From contig NZ_JAATJT010000001.1 of NCBI RefSeq assembly GCF_011777505.1, positions 744,001 through 808,000 of the forward strand: DNA of 64,000 bases, given 5' to 3'. Below are positions 43,011 to 51,680 of the stretch, piece after piece. The notes under the pieces are model-generated. The model saw nothing but the letters and a program-made list of their open reading frames with translations, ran no database searches and was not told where the DNA came from. Source of the stretch: Gaetbulibacter sp. S0825 (GTDB lineage Bacteria > Bacteroidota > Bacteroidia > Flavobacteriales > Flavobacteriaceae). The translations under genes and the position numbers were made by a program. The number at the start of each line of letters is the position of its first letter. Positions within the stretch are counted from its first letter, which is position 1.

Positions 43011-43261
43011 TAAACTACTTGCAATTTAGTTTTAAGAGTATTTGATCTGTTAATGTTTCTTTTTAGAGGCCTGCCTTTAAAGACTTAATTTATGTTTCAT
43101 TCACTATATCGAACTCTTCGCTCTATACTTATTAGACACGGATGTTTTTAAAAAGTCACTTTTTTCGAGATTGTAGATTTTTAAGTATAGGTGTATAAAC
43201 TAATTTTTATATTTGTTAATCAAGTGACTTTATTTATATAACCAACAAATAGCATCAAATT

Positions 43262-44620
43262 ATGAGCTCAAGAAGACATTTTATTAAGCAATCTGCAATT
43301 GCAGGCGCAGGATTATCAATGATTCCGAATACCACATTTGGTATGGTAACCAATACACAAAAAGACATATTAAAAGTTGGACTTATTGGTGTTGGGCTTC
43401 GTGGAACCAATCATTTAAACAATGTGTTGAACAGAGATGATGTGAATGTCACTGCTATTTGCGATATAGACCCAAATAGAATAACTATTGCTTTAGATAG
43501 AATTTCTAAAGCTGGAAAAAAGAAGCCTAAGGTTTTTAGTAAAGACGAATACGATTACCGAAATCTATTAGAACTTCAAGAGGTTGATGCAGTCATTATT
43601 TCTACACCTTGGTTATGGCATACACGAATGGCAAAAGATGCAATGTTGGCTGGAAAATATACAGGTTTAGAAGTATCGGCAGCAAATACTATGGAAGAAT
43701 GTTGGGACTTGGTAAACACGCATGAACAAACAGGAACACACATGATGATTCTTGAAAACGTGAATTATCGTCGAGATATTTTAGCAGTCCTTAACATGGT
43801 TAAGCAAGATATATTTGGAGAGTTAGTCCATTTTAGATGTGGTTATCAGCACGATTTACGTTTTGTAAAATTAAATGATGGAAAATCAGCTTATGGAAAA
43901 GGTGTAGAGTTTGGGGATAAAGGTATTTCGGAATCTGTTTGGAGAACGCAACATTCACTACTTAGAAATGCCGATGTATATCCAACACATGGCGTTGGAC
44001 CAATAGCAACGATGTGTGATATTAATCGAGGCAATCGTTTTTCATCAATTACCTCTAATGCAACCAAAGCAATTGGTTTACATAATTACATTGTAAAACA
44101 TGGAGGCAAAGAGCATCCAAATGCTAAGCTAAAATTTAAACAAGGCGATGTCATTACAAGTACTATAGAAACTACTAATGGCGAAACCATTATTGTTACC
44201 CACGATTGTAATTTACCAAGACCTTACTCTTTAGGTTTTAGAGTACAAGGAGCCAATGGATTATGGGAGAAAGATGGTGATAGAATATACATTGAAGGAC
44301 AATCTGAACCACACCGATGGGATGCTTCTAAAGAATGGTTAGAAAAGTTTGACCACCCGTTATGGAAGAAATATGGCGAACACGCTACAGGAGCAGGACA
44401 TGGAGGGATGGACTTTTTCGTTATTCATGCTTTTATAGAATCTGCAAAGCGAAACATAGCACCTCCTTTAGATGCTTATGATGCAGCAGCTTGGAGTGCT
44501 ATTACACCACTTTCTGAGTTATCTATTGAAAACAATGGTGAACCACAAGATTTTCCAGATTTTACAAGAGGCATGTGGGTAAAAAGAAAGCCTTATAATT
44601 GGATGAAAGATTCTTATTAA
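43262..44620 (+). CDS. Gfo/Idh/MocA family oxidoreductase, GH109-like, Tat-exported
   Basis: The 452-residue protein has a twin-arginine signal (SSRRHFIKQSAIAGAGLSMI). A Rossmann domain follows (VGLIGVGLRGTNHLNN), then VDAVIISTPWLWHTRMAKDAM and a C-terminal domain with GAGHGGMDFFV. Sequence layout resembles glycoside hydrolase family 109, which cleaves alpha-N-acetylgalactosamine through an NAD-dependent redox cycle. Related proteins act on other sugars. A folded export by Tat fits a tightly bound cofactor. Confidence 0.88.
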   Translation: MSSRRHFIKQSAIAGAGLSMIPNTTFGMVTNTQKDILKVGLIGVGLRGTNHLNNVLNRDDVNVTAICDIDPNRITIALDRISKAGKKKPKVFSKDEYDYRNLLELQEVDAVIISTPWLWHTRMAKDAMLAGKYTGLEVSAANTMEECWDLVNTHEQTGTHMMILENVNYRRDILAVLNMVKQDIFGELVHFRCGYQHDLRFVKLNDGKSAYGKGVEFGDKGISESVWRTQHSLLRNADVYPTHGVGPIATMCDINRGNRFSSITSNATKAIGLHNYIVKHGGKEHPNAKLKFKQGDVITSTIETTNGETIIVTHDCNLPRPYSLGFRVQGANGLWEKDGDRIYIEGQSEPHRWDASKEWLEKFDHPLWKKYGEHATGAGHGGMDFFVIHAFIESAKRNIAPPLDAYDAAAWSAITPLSELSIENNGEPQDFPDFTRGMWVKRKPYNWMKDSY

Positions 44621-44682
44621 TAAAAATCTCTTTGAATACTAAATACAAGTTGTGCGCAAGCTGAAAAACAAGATGAGAATTG

Positions 44683-45270
44683 ATGGAATCACTTAAACTG
44701 ATATTAAAGTTAATTTTGACACCATTTTTATCAGTTTCGATTCTATTTTTAACTGAATCAAGTTTATTCTTGTATCCATTGGTTTTCAGCATAGTATTGT
44801 CCTTATCGAATTATGACTTATTCCGATTTGATTTACCTTTTGGAATCATTTTAGGAATTGTCTATTCGTATATAGCTTTTTTTGTTGGGTATTTTGGTTA
44901 CGGAGTTTTTTATAAAATAATTGAATTAATTGGAATTTCGAATGATATTACAATCGGAGAATGGTTTTATACCGATTTAGCTTTTTGCATAGCTGTTTTT
45001 ATTATCGCACCTTACTTAACTATGTATCTTCAAAAATTGCTTTTTAAAAACACTAAAACAAAATTGACTTATTGGATTATATCAATTACAACATTAGCTT
45101 TTGTTATGATTAGTTTTATACATAGCGAACAGCATGTGAAGAATTTTTTCAACATAATAAACTTTTGGCAATTGATTATTATGTTTGGATTACAACTTGT
45201 GATAAATCAAAAAGTAATATCTAAAAAAATAAAAAGTGAAAATAAAAAGCCAACTCACAACAACATATAA
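44683..45270 (+). CDS. Polytopic membrane protein of unknown function
   Basis: The 195-residue protein (ATG at 44683) has about five hydrophobic segments, near 8-28, 32-45, 55-85, 103-120 and 130-150, and a basic tail. No family is recognised. It stands 62 nt after the GH109-like gene and is unusually rich in Phe and Ile. A similar frame on the opposite strand (44562-44792) is a shadow. Confidence 0.65.
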   Translation: MESLKLILKLILTPFLSVSILFLTESSLFLYPLVFSIVLSLSNYDLFRFDLPFGIILGIVYSYIAFFVGYFGYGVFYKIIELIGISNDITIGEWFYTDLAFCIAVFIIAPYLTMYLQKLLFKNTKTKLTYWIISITTLAFVMISFIHSEQHVKNFFNIINFWQLIIMFGLQLVINQKVISKKIKSENKKPTHNNI

Positions 45271-45294
45271 CCACAGTTAAAGTGGATCCCACTA

Positions 45295-45325
45295 CCCTTC
45301 GACAAGCTTAGGACAGGCTGAACCC
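45295..45325 (+). repeat. 31-nt hairpin-forming intergenic element (REP-like fragment)
   Basis: The stretch from CCCTTCGACAAGC to CTGAACCC can fold as AGCTT-aggac-AGGCT with outer TTC/GAA pairs. It is more GC-rich than its surroundings. Sequence of this kind recurs between genes in other Bacteroidota in my recollection, but only one copy is in this window. Confidence 0.45.
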
Positions 45326-45367
45326 ACTCATAATTACTAAAATCAGTATTAAACCGAATTTATATGT

Positions 45368-48300
45368 TTAATTTTTCACTCCAGGTAAACCATTTGGCTT
45401 TTTAGTTTGCCAATGAAATACGTCTGCTTTCTTTGCTTTTGGAGCAACCTCGTCTAGTGTGTTGGCATCATACACAACACCATTTTTAATAACATGGGTT
45501 AGAGTATTCGTATTACGTAAATTTTCTAATGGATTCTTATCCAAAATCAAAATATCTGCAATTTTCCCTGCTTCTAAACTTCCTAAATCAGTATCCAACC
45601 CAATAGCCTCTGCTCCAAGTATGGTTGCAGTTCTTAAAGCATCGTAATTTTTCATACCTCCACTAGCAACAGACCATAATTCCCAATGAAAACCAAGTCC
45701 TTGTAATTGTCCGTGACTTCCAACACCACCAATTCCATCTGCTTCCACTAAATCTTTCATAAATTCAGCATGCTTCTTGAATACATGCTCCTCGTCCATA
45801 AACCACCCTGGACGTCGCCTAGATTTTCCAGCTAGCTCTTCGTAAGGTGTAAAATACTGTAATTTTTTATCGTGATAAGGATTCTCTCTTGAGTAAAAAT
45901 AGTTTTCTGCCCAAGGACCTCCATAAGACACCAATAAAGTTGGTGTCACAGCCATTTTTGACTCTGCAGTTGTTTGTATAACATCTTTGTATAATGGGTA
46001 AATTGGAAAAGAATGCTCATGTCCTGGATAGCCATCCATGAGGTTTTTCATGTTGTGTTTAAAATCTAATCCGCCTTCGGTCGTTGGCATAAGTTTTAGC
46101 TCTTTTGCTGCCATAATTACCCATTGGCGTTGTTGTCTGTTTCCAACCAAATACATTTTGATGCTCTTTGTATTATAATACTCACTATATTGTTTAAGCA
46201 CTTCTTTCGCATGATCTAAGCTTTCAATTTTATAGCCCCAAAAACCAACTCCTGGCCCTGTGCTATATACTCTTGGCCCAGGCATTGTGCCAGCATCAAC
46301 CATATCAGAATAGGTTAGTACATCTGTAGTCGCCGTTTGAGGGTCTCTTGTAGTGGTAACACCATAAGCTAAGTTTGCAGCGTAAACCCAAGCTTGACTT
46401 TTATGAATTCCCCAATTTGGCCACATATGTGCATGCGTATCAACAAATCCAGGAGTTAAGGTTTTTCCTGAAACATCAATGGTTTTAGTCCCTCTTGGAA
46501 CCTCAAAACTTCCAGAAGTTCCAACTTTTTTAATACGGTTGTTTTCTATAAGCACATCACCGTTTTCAATCACTTCTTGTCCTTTCATGGTAACAATACG
46601 ACCACCTTTTAAAAGAATAGTTCCTTCAGGGATGTGTTTTTTAAAGCCCACTTTAATCTTATATTCTTTGGCTTTAAATTTTGGAGTTTCCTTTTTCTTT
46701 TCTTCTTTTTTCTTAGTGCTATCAGCTTTTGTTTCTACCTTCTTTTCATTCTTTTTAGCAAGGGCTAAACTATCTGCAAAGGCTTTCCCTTCAGTTAGAT
46801 TATACACAAAATGACTTGACCCTAAAGACCAATGCACTTTATTACCTTTTGAACCCCAAGCAGGAAACTCTCCACCCATAACCGTTAGTTTATTTGCTGG
46901 AAATGCAGCGCCTTCAGCTTTTGCTAATGATATTTGAGGTGTTTGACCAATTTTAGGAATGATTACTGTATAAATATCATTATTGATTTTCGCTAAGGCA
47001 TGCGTTCCGTTTGGAGAGATTCTAATTTCTGTTGGACGAGACGCTCTTTGGTTTTCCATCCAGCCATCTTCGGCAGTTGGAAGCACACTATGTTCTCCTC
47101 CAAACACATCTGAAGAACCATAGGTCGTGATACCAGTTAATTTTAAATGACTTTTCTCGTCACTGCCATCCCAACGAATGGATATAAGTCCTTTAGAACC
47201 ATGATTTAAATAAATTCGGTCGTTTATTTTTGTAAAATGCGGAAGCCCTCTTCCTTTTGATCTGTCAATAACCGTGATGTTTCCCCCACTGCTAGATACC
47301 CAAGCAATTTCTTCGGTTGCTCTGCCAGATGAAGGTGTAATAGCATCGTCGTAGGTTTGTGCACTACCTTTCATAAAGGCAATTCTATTCGAATTATAGG
47401 ACCAAGAGGGATTACTGAATATTCCAGCTTCGTTAGTAAGCTGAACTATATTAGTTCTTCCAGATACATTAGCTTTATATAAATGTCCTCCACCTTGTTT
47501 CCAGGTTGTGAATACCACTTGAGTACCATCAGGTGACCAAGAAGGTTGTGCTTCGGTAAACTCGTTTTTTGTCAGTCGTTTTGGTGTTCCGTTAGGGAAA
47601 TCCATTACGTACAGTCTGTTTAAAGCTGTGAATGCTAACTTGTTACCATCTGGCGATGGAACAGCATCACGAATTTGAGTTACAAAAGCTTCAGGATTAT
47701 CACTTATAGGATATTTAAAGAATACCATTGGTCCTAAATCTAGTTCAACATCAACCTCAAAAGGAATTTCTGTTGCCTTATTAGAATTAATTGAAATTGA
47801 ATAGATTTTTCCACCATACGATGCTATTAAATTTTGATTATCAGGAGTAAACGACATTGCAGGAAGCACACCAAGTGCAGCAATAGATTCTTGCTCGTCT
47901 CTTTGTACAGGATAAGCTAACCAACGTTCTTCTCCATTTGATAAATTTCGTAAAACCAACCCTGTTTTATCTTCAAAACGACTACCATAAACTAACCATT
48001 TTCCATCGTTAGAAAGGGTAGGTGTAAAAGCTGAACCATATCTGGTTGTGATAATTTCTGTGTCTCCATCCTCTCTATCAAATGTCATAACTTGGTACTG
48101 CGGAAGTGAAGCGTTATAATTCCAAGCATTAGTTCTTCTAGAAAAATAGATATGTGTTCCATCATGGCTAAAAGCAGGATCTATGGTTTTTAAGTTCGCT
48201 GGCGTTTTAATTAATTGCGCACCAGAACCTCCATCTTTATGATAGAGATAAGGTTTGACGTTTCTTCGTCCTTTTGTACCAACAATATAATCGCCATCTG

Positions 48301-48748
48301 GACTCCATTCAGCTGAAAAGTGATGTTGATTTTTATCTTTAGTTACTTGCTTTTCCTCTTTAGATTCTAAATCCATTGTCCAGATATTATCCGACCCACT
48401 TTTGTCAGAAATGTACACTATCGACTTTCCATCTGGACTATATCTAGGATGTACATCGTAAGGCATTCCACTTGTTATTCGAGTAGCCTTTCCTCCAGTA
48501 ATAGGAAGGGTGTATAAGTCTCCCATCATATCAAAAATGATGGTTTTTCCATCAGGATGAACGTCTAACGATAGCCAAGTTCCTTGGGTTGTTTTAAAGG
48601 ACACTTTTCTTTCTGGTTCAAGAGGCAATTCTTTTGTTGCTTTTTTGGTCGAATCAGCTTTCTTGTCATTTGTTTCTTGAGCAGAAAGCATAAATGAAAA
48701 CAGCATTAGAACAGCGAAAAGGGGTTTAATAATCTTATAATGTTTCAT
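45368..48748 (-). CDS. Exported PD40 beta-propeller fused to an amidohydrolase
   Basis: The 1126-residue protein has a signal peptide ending LSAQ. A TolB/PD40 propeller follows (many repeats of the form SPDG, for example YSPDGKSIVY, WSPDGTQVVF; about residues 50-640) and a charged Lys-Glu linker (about 665-700). A C-terminal metal-dependent amidohydrolase has TPGFVDTHAHMWP (HxH) and later the ILGAEAIGLDTDLGSLEAGKIADI tail. The pairing is common in Bacteroidota and is usually annotated as amidohydrolase or prolidase-like. It probably acts on peptides or cyclic amides in the periplasm. Confidence 0.9.
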   Translation of the reverse strand: MKHYKIIKPLFAVLMLFSFMLSAQETNDKKADSTKKATKELPLEPERKVSFKTTQGTWLSLDVHPDGKTIIFDMMGDLYTLPITGGKATRITSGMPYDVHPRYSPDGKSIVYISDKSGSDNIWTMDLESKEEKQVTKDKNQHHFSAEWSPDGDYIVGTKGRRNVKPYLYHKDGGSGAQLIKTPANLKTIDPAFSHDGTHIYFSRRTNAWNYNASLPQYQVMTFDREDGDTEIITTRYGSAFTPTLSNDGKWLVYGSRFEDKTGLVLRNLSNGEERWLAYPVQRDEQESIAALGVLPAMSFTPDNQNLIASYGGKIYSISINSNKATEIPFEVDVELDLGPMVFFKYPISDNPEAFVTQIRDAVPSPDGNKLAFTALNRLYVMDFPNGTPKRLTKNEFTEAQPSWSPDGTQVVFTTWKQGGGHLYKANVSGRTNIVQLTNEAGIFSNPSWSYNSNRIAFMKGSAQTYDDAITPSSGRATEEIAWVSSSGGNITVIDRSKGRGLPHFTKINDRIYLNHGSKGLISIRWDGSDEKSHLKLTGITTYGSSDVFGGEHSVLPTAEDGWMENQRASRPTEIRISPNGTHALAKINNDIYTVIIPKIGQTPQISLAKAEGAAFPANKLTVMGGEFPAWGSKGNKVHWSLGSSHFVYNLTEGKAFADSLALAKKNEKKVETKADSTKKKEEKKKETPKFKAKEYKIKVGFKKHIPEGTILLKGGRIVTMKGQEVIENGDVLIENNRIKKVGTSGSFEVPRGTKTIDVSGKTLTPGFVDTHAHMWPNWGIHKSQAWVYAANLAYGVTTTRDPQTATTDVLTYSDMVDAGTMPGPRVYSTGPGVGFWGYKIESLDHAKEVLKQYSEYYNTKSIKMYLVGNRQQRQWVIMAAKELKLMPTTEGGLDFKHNMKNLMDGYPGHEHSFPIYPLYKDVIQTTAESKMAVTPTLLVSYGGPWAENYFYSRENPYHDKKLQYFTPYEELAGKSRRRPGWFMDEEHVFKKHAEFMKDLVEADGIGGVGSHGQLQGLGFHWELWSVASGGMKNYDALRTATILGAEAIGLDTDLGSLEAGKIADILILDKNPLENLRNTNTLTHVIKNGVVYDANTLDEVAPKAKKADVFHWQTKKPNGLPGVKN

Positions 48749-48784
48749 AATAATTAATGTTTTAGTATAGATAATATATTGCTG

Positions 48785-51001
48785 TTATTTACTTAATAAA
48801 TCAAATCGGTGTGTGTATTTAACTGTGATACTTTGGTTATTTAGGCCATCTAAATAATCATCATCTTTAATAATATTTACTACTACAAACAATCCAGAAT
48901 TGGCATTTTGTAACCATCCAAAACGTGCGTTTACTGATGTTATATTAGATACGTTATTATTTTGTATTAAACTTTGAATAAACATTCTAGGTGTAAACGA
49001 ATATGATAATCGCGCACCAGACACTATAGCAGTAACATCGCCGTTTGGCAGATTTAAATTGTTATGACTTAATGTAAAGGACGAATTGAAATCGCCAAAG
49101 CGTACTTTTAAAGTACCACTATGTGTGAATCTTTGTCCTCCAAAATAACCTCCTATAACACTTCGACCACTAAACGAAATGTCTTTGTTGGCATTTGTCA
49201 TATAAACCAATTGCAGTTCTTGATGCTTGTAACGTCCAGCATCTACAGTGACACCAGATAAGCTAAATGGCTGTAGAACACCTTCCTCTGTAAAATTTAT
49301 GCCAGTATGGACTTCAAAGCCACTTTTCCATTCCCAATGATTGTCAACATGAAGAAAACTAGTAATAAGATTATTATCAAAATCCTTATAACTTCTATAA
49401 GATATATGAGGTCTAATTTCTAGGATATTTCCCCAATTATTAGGCCTGTGCGCTTTAAAAATTAAAAACTCAGGCTTTTTAAAGGCAGAACGTTGCAAAA
49501 AACCAACCTCAGGATTAAACCCTTCACCAACTTCGGTATAACCAGCTAAAATATTCCAGCCATCCCAATTATAGTTTGCAGATAGTTTGAAGGCATGGTC
49601 GTTTTCGTCGATTCCAATAGTGCTACTTTTTGCAGCAAACCCTGTTATTTCGGCTTTTTGACCTAAGCCCCATTTCCCATCAATAGCATAAACACGATTA
49701 TAATCATCTTCAGTGTCACCTAAACCTGCACGATTAATAAAAACACCTCCTAAAGAAGAACGACTTTCTCCAAAATCGTGATTCACTCTAGCTACTGTAA
49801 AATTATTTTTTTCGATACTTGCATCTTGAACCTCATCAGTAAACATGGTTAAAAAACCAACATTGGTTTGGTTAACTTTTCCCGAAAGTCGTGCGCCACC
49901 AATAATTGGAACTAACGAGCCATTATTACCAATCCCAATACGTCTACTAAAAAACAAATCGACTTCTCCTGGACTGCCAACAGAAAATTGACCTGCATTT
50001 TCTAGAAAAAACGGACGTTTTTCAGGAAAAAATAGATTAAATCTATCTAGGTTTACTTGCTGTTCATCAACTTCTACTTGCGCAAAATCGGTATTATAAG
50101 TAAGGTCTAAAGTAAGACTTGGCGTGATACTATATTTTACATCTAAACCAGCTTCAAAATCTGTACTGGTTTCAGATGGGTCAATAGATTTGTCTTTTAC
50201 TACTTGCCCAAGAACATAGGGCATTACTTTTAAATTTCCAGGATTTTCTAGATTTAAGCCATTCACTTTTCCTGCTAGAGATAATCGTTTCATATCAAAA
50301 CCAATTGGCAAAGAAGCCCAAAAAGCTGTTTCGTTAGTTTTACTGATATTACGTTGAAAATTAATTCCCCAAGATTGATTGTCACCGGAGCTGAAGCGTA
50401 ATGACCTTAAAGGAATAGCGAATTCTGCACTCCAGCCATAGCTGCTTTTTTGAGCTTTTACTTCCCACGAGGCATCCCAGTTAATATTGGTGCCTCCAAT
50501 AACTCCGCCTTGTTGACGATTTGAATTGAAATTCCCTTGACCTTCATTATCAATTTGTGCATCATATTCCATTCCGTTTGAATTTGTTCCAAACATAAAT
50601 CCATTTTGTCTATCATTATATGTGTCAATTATAAAAAGAAAACTATCTTCATTGCTTAAATCGGCATCTCTTCTAGAATCTGAAACTACAATTGTATTAG
50701 GTGATGAATCATAACAAACAACAGCAACATAGAGCATATTATTTGTATAAGCCATTCTAATTTCAGTTTTTTCGGAAGCAGGTTGTCCGAAATTTGGTTT
50801 TATTTGAGTGAGTTGCTTAACAGGATTAATGGTTTGCCATAAAGGCTCGTTAATAACATCACCATCAATAGTTGGTTTTTCTTTTAAAGAGGTAATGGTA
50901 AATGACGGTCGATTTTGCTGCTGATTTGTTTGCGCTATGGTCTTTGTAGAAAATGAAAATAGAATAATTATAGTACAAGTAATGGTGTAAATTTGTTTCA
51001 T
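48785..51001 (-). CDS. DUF5916 outer-membrane protein with N-terminal CBM9-like domain
   Basis: The protein has 738 residues from the ATG at 51001, which opens a signal peptide ending TIAQ. The longer frame adds 13 non-signal residues. A carbohydrate-binding family 9-like domain (about 35-225, TIDGDVINEPLWQ and SAEFAIPLRSLRF) precedes a DUF5916 beta-barrel-like region (about 225-738) with FPEKRPFFLENAGQF and a terminal aromatic-rich strand. The function is unknown. Its place beside an exported amidohydrolase suggests envelope nutrient handling. Confidence 0.88.
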   Translation of the reverse strand: MKQIYTITCTIIILFSFSTKTIAQTNQQQNRPSFTITSLKEKPTIDGDVINEPLWQTINPVKQLTQIKPNFGQPASEKTEIRMAYTNNMLYVAVVCYDSSPNTIVVSDSRRDADLSNEDSFLFIIDTYNDRQNGFMFGTNSNGMEYDAQIDNEGQGNFNSNRQQGGVIGGTNINWDASWEVKAQKSSYGWSAEFAIPLRSLRFSSGDNQSWGINFQRNISKTNETAFWASLPIGFDMKRLSLAGKVNGLNLENPGNLKVMPYVLGQVVKDKSIDPSETSTDFEAGLDVKYSITPSLTLDLTYNTDFAQVEVDEQQVNLDRFNLFFPEKRPFFLENAGQFSVGSPGEVDLFFSRRIGIGNNGSLVPIIGGARLSGKVNQTNVGFLTMFTDEVQDASIEKNNFTVARVNHDFGESRSSLGGVFINRAGLGDTEDDYNRVYAIDGKWGLGQKAEITGFAAKSSTIGIDENDHAFKLSANYNWDGWNILAGYTEVGEGFNPEVGFLQRSAFKKPEFLIFKAHRPNNWGNILEIRPHISYRSYKDFDNNLITSFLHVDNHWEWKSGFEVHTGINFTEEGVLQPFSLSGVTVDAGRYKHQELQLVYMTNANKDISFSGRSVIGGYFGGQRFTHSGTLKVRFGDFNSSFTLSHNNLNLPNGDVTAIVSGARLSYSFTPRMFIQSLIQNNNVSNITSVNARFGWLQNANSGLFVVVNIIKDDDYLDGLNNQSITVKYTHRFDLLSK

Positions 51002-51199
51002 GAAATTAGTTGGTTGGTTAGCTAATAATCGTAAAAGCACTACAATATAATTAATTCTGTTTCAAAAAGTAATTTGCATCAAATGAAATCATCTGCTTTT
51101 TTAATTCTTTGTTAAAAGGAAATATTGCTTGCTAATTTTTTAGTAACTTTAAACGCCTTTGTCTTCATGAAAGGGTAAACACTAATTAAAATCAAAAAT

Positions 51200-51661
51200 A
51201 TGCCAACGTTTCAATTAAAAATTAACGGAGCATCTCACTCAGTTGAAGCTGATGCTGATACGCCACTATTATGGGTGTTACGAGATAATCTAAACCTTGT
51301 CGGAACCAAATATGGCTGTGGAATTGCACAATGTGGTGCATGTACAGTTCATGTAAATGGGAATGCAATACGAAGTTGTACAACAACAGTAGCGAATGCC
51401 CAAGGAATGGAAATTACAACCATTGAAGGCCTCTCTGAAAATGGAGATCATCCAGTTCAAGAAGCTTGGAAAGATATAGATGTGCCACAATGTGGTTATT
51501 GTCAGTCAGGTCAAATTATGACTGCTTCTGCGTTCTTAGAAAATAATTCCAGTCCTAGTAGAGAAGAGATTAGAAGTGCTATGCATGGAAATATTTGTAG
51601 ATGTGCCTCATACAATAGTATTGAGAAAGCGGTTGAGGTTGCAGCAAAAAAAATGAATTAA
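51200..51661 (+). CDS. (2Fe-2S) small subunit of a molybdo-hydroxylase (IorA type)
   Basis: The 153-residue protein has the plant-ferredoxin-like cluster (YGCGIAQCGACTV, then RSC) and the second C-terminal cluster (QCGYCQSGQI and NICRCASY). It passes electrons from the molybdenum subunit encoded next. It resembles isoquinoline 1-oxidoreductase alpha subunit and aldehyde-oxidase small subunits. It heads a rightward operon of four genes, with 19 nt to the next gene. Confidence 0.93.
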   Translation: MPTFQLKINGASHSVEADADTPLLWVLRDNLNLVGTKYGCGIAQCGACTVHVNGNAIRSCTTTVANAQGMEITTIEGLSENGDHPVQEAWKDIDVPQCGYCQSGQIMTASAFLENNSSPSREEIRSAMHGNICRCASYNSIEKAVEVAAKKMN

Positions 51662-51680
51662 TCCTAAAAGAACAGACATT

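Noticed and set aside
43208-43215. TATATTTG before the GH109-like gene as a promoter
   Set aside because: No TTTG lies 19-20 nt upstream, and such an 8-mer is expected by chance in AT-rich intergenic DNA.
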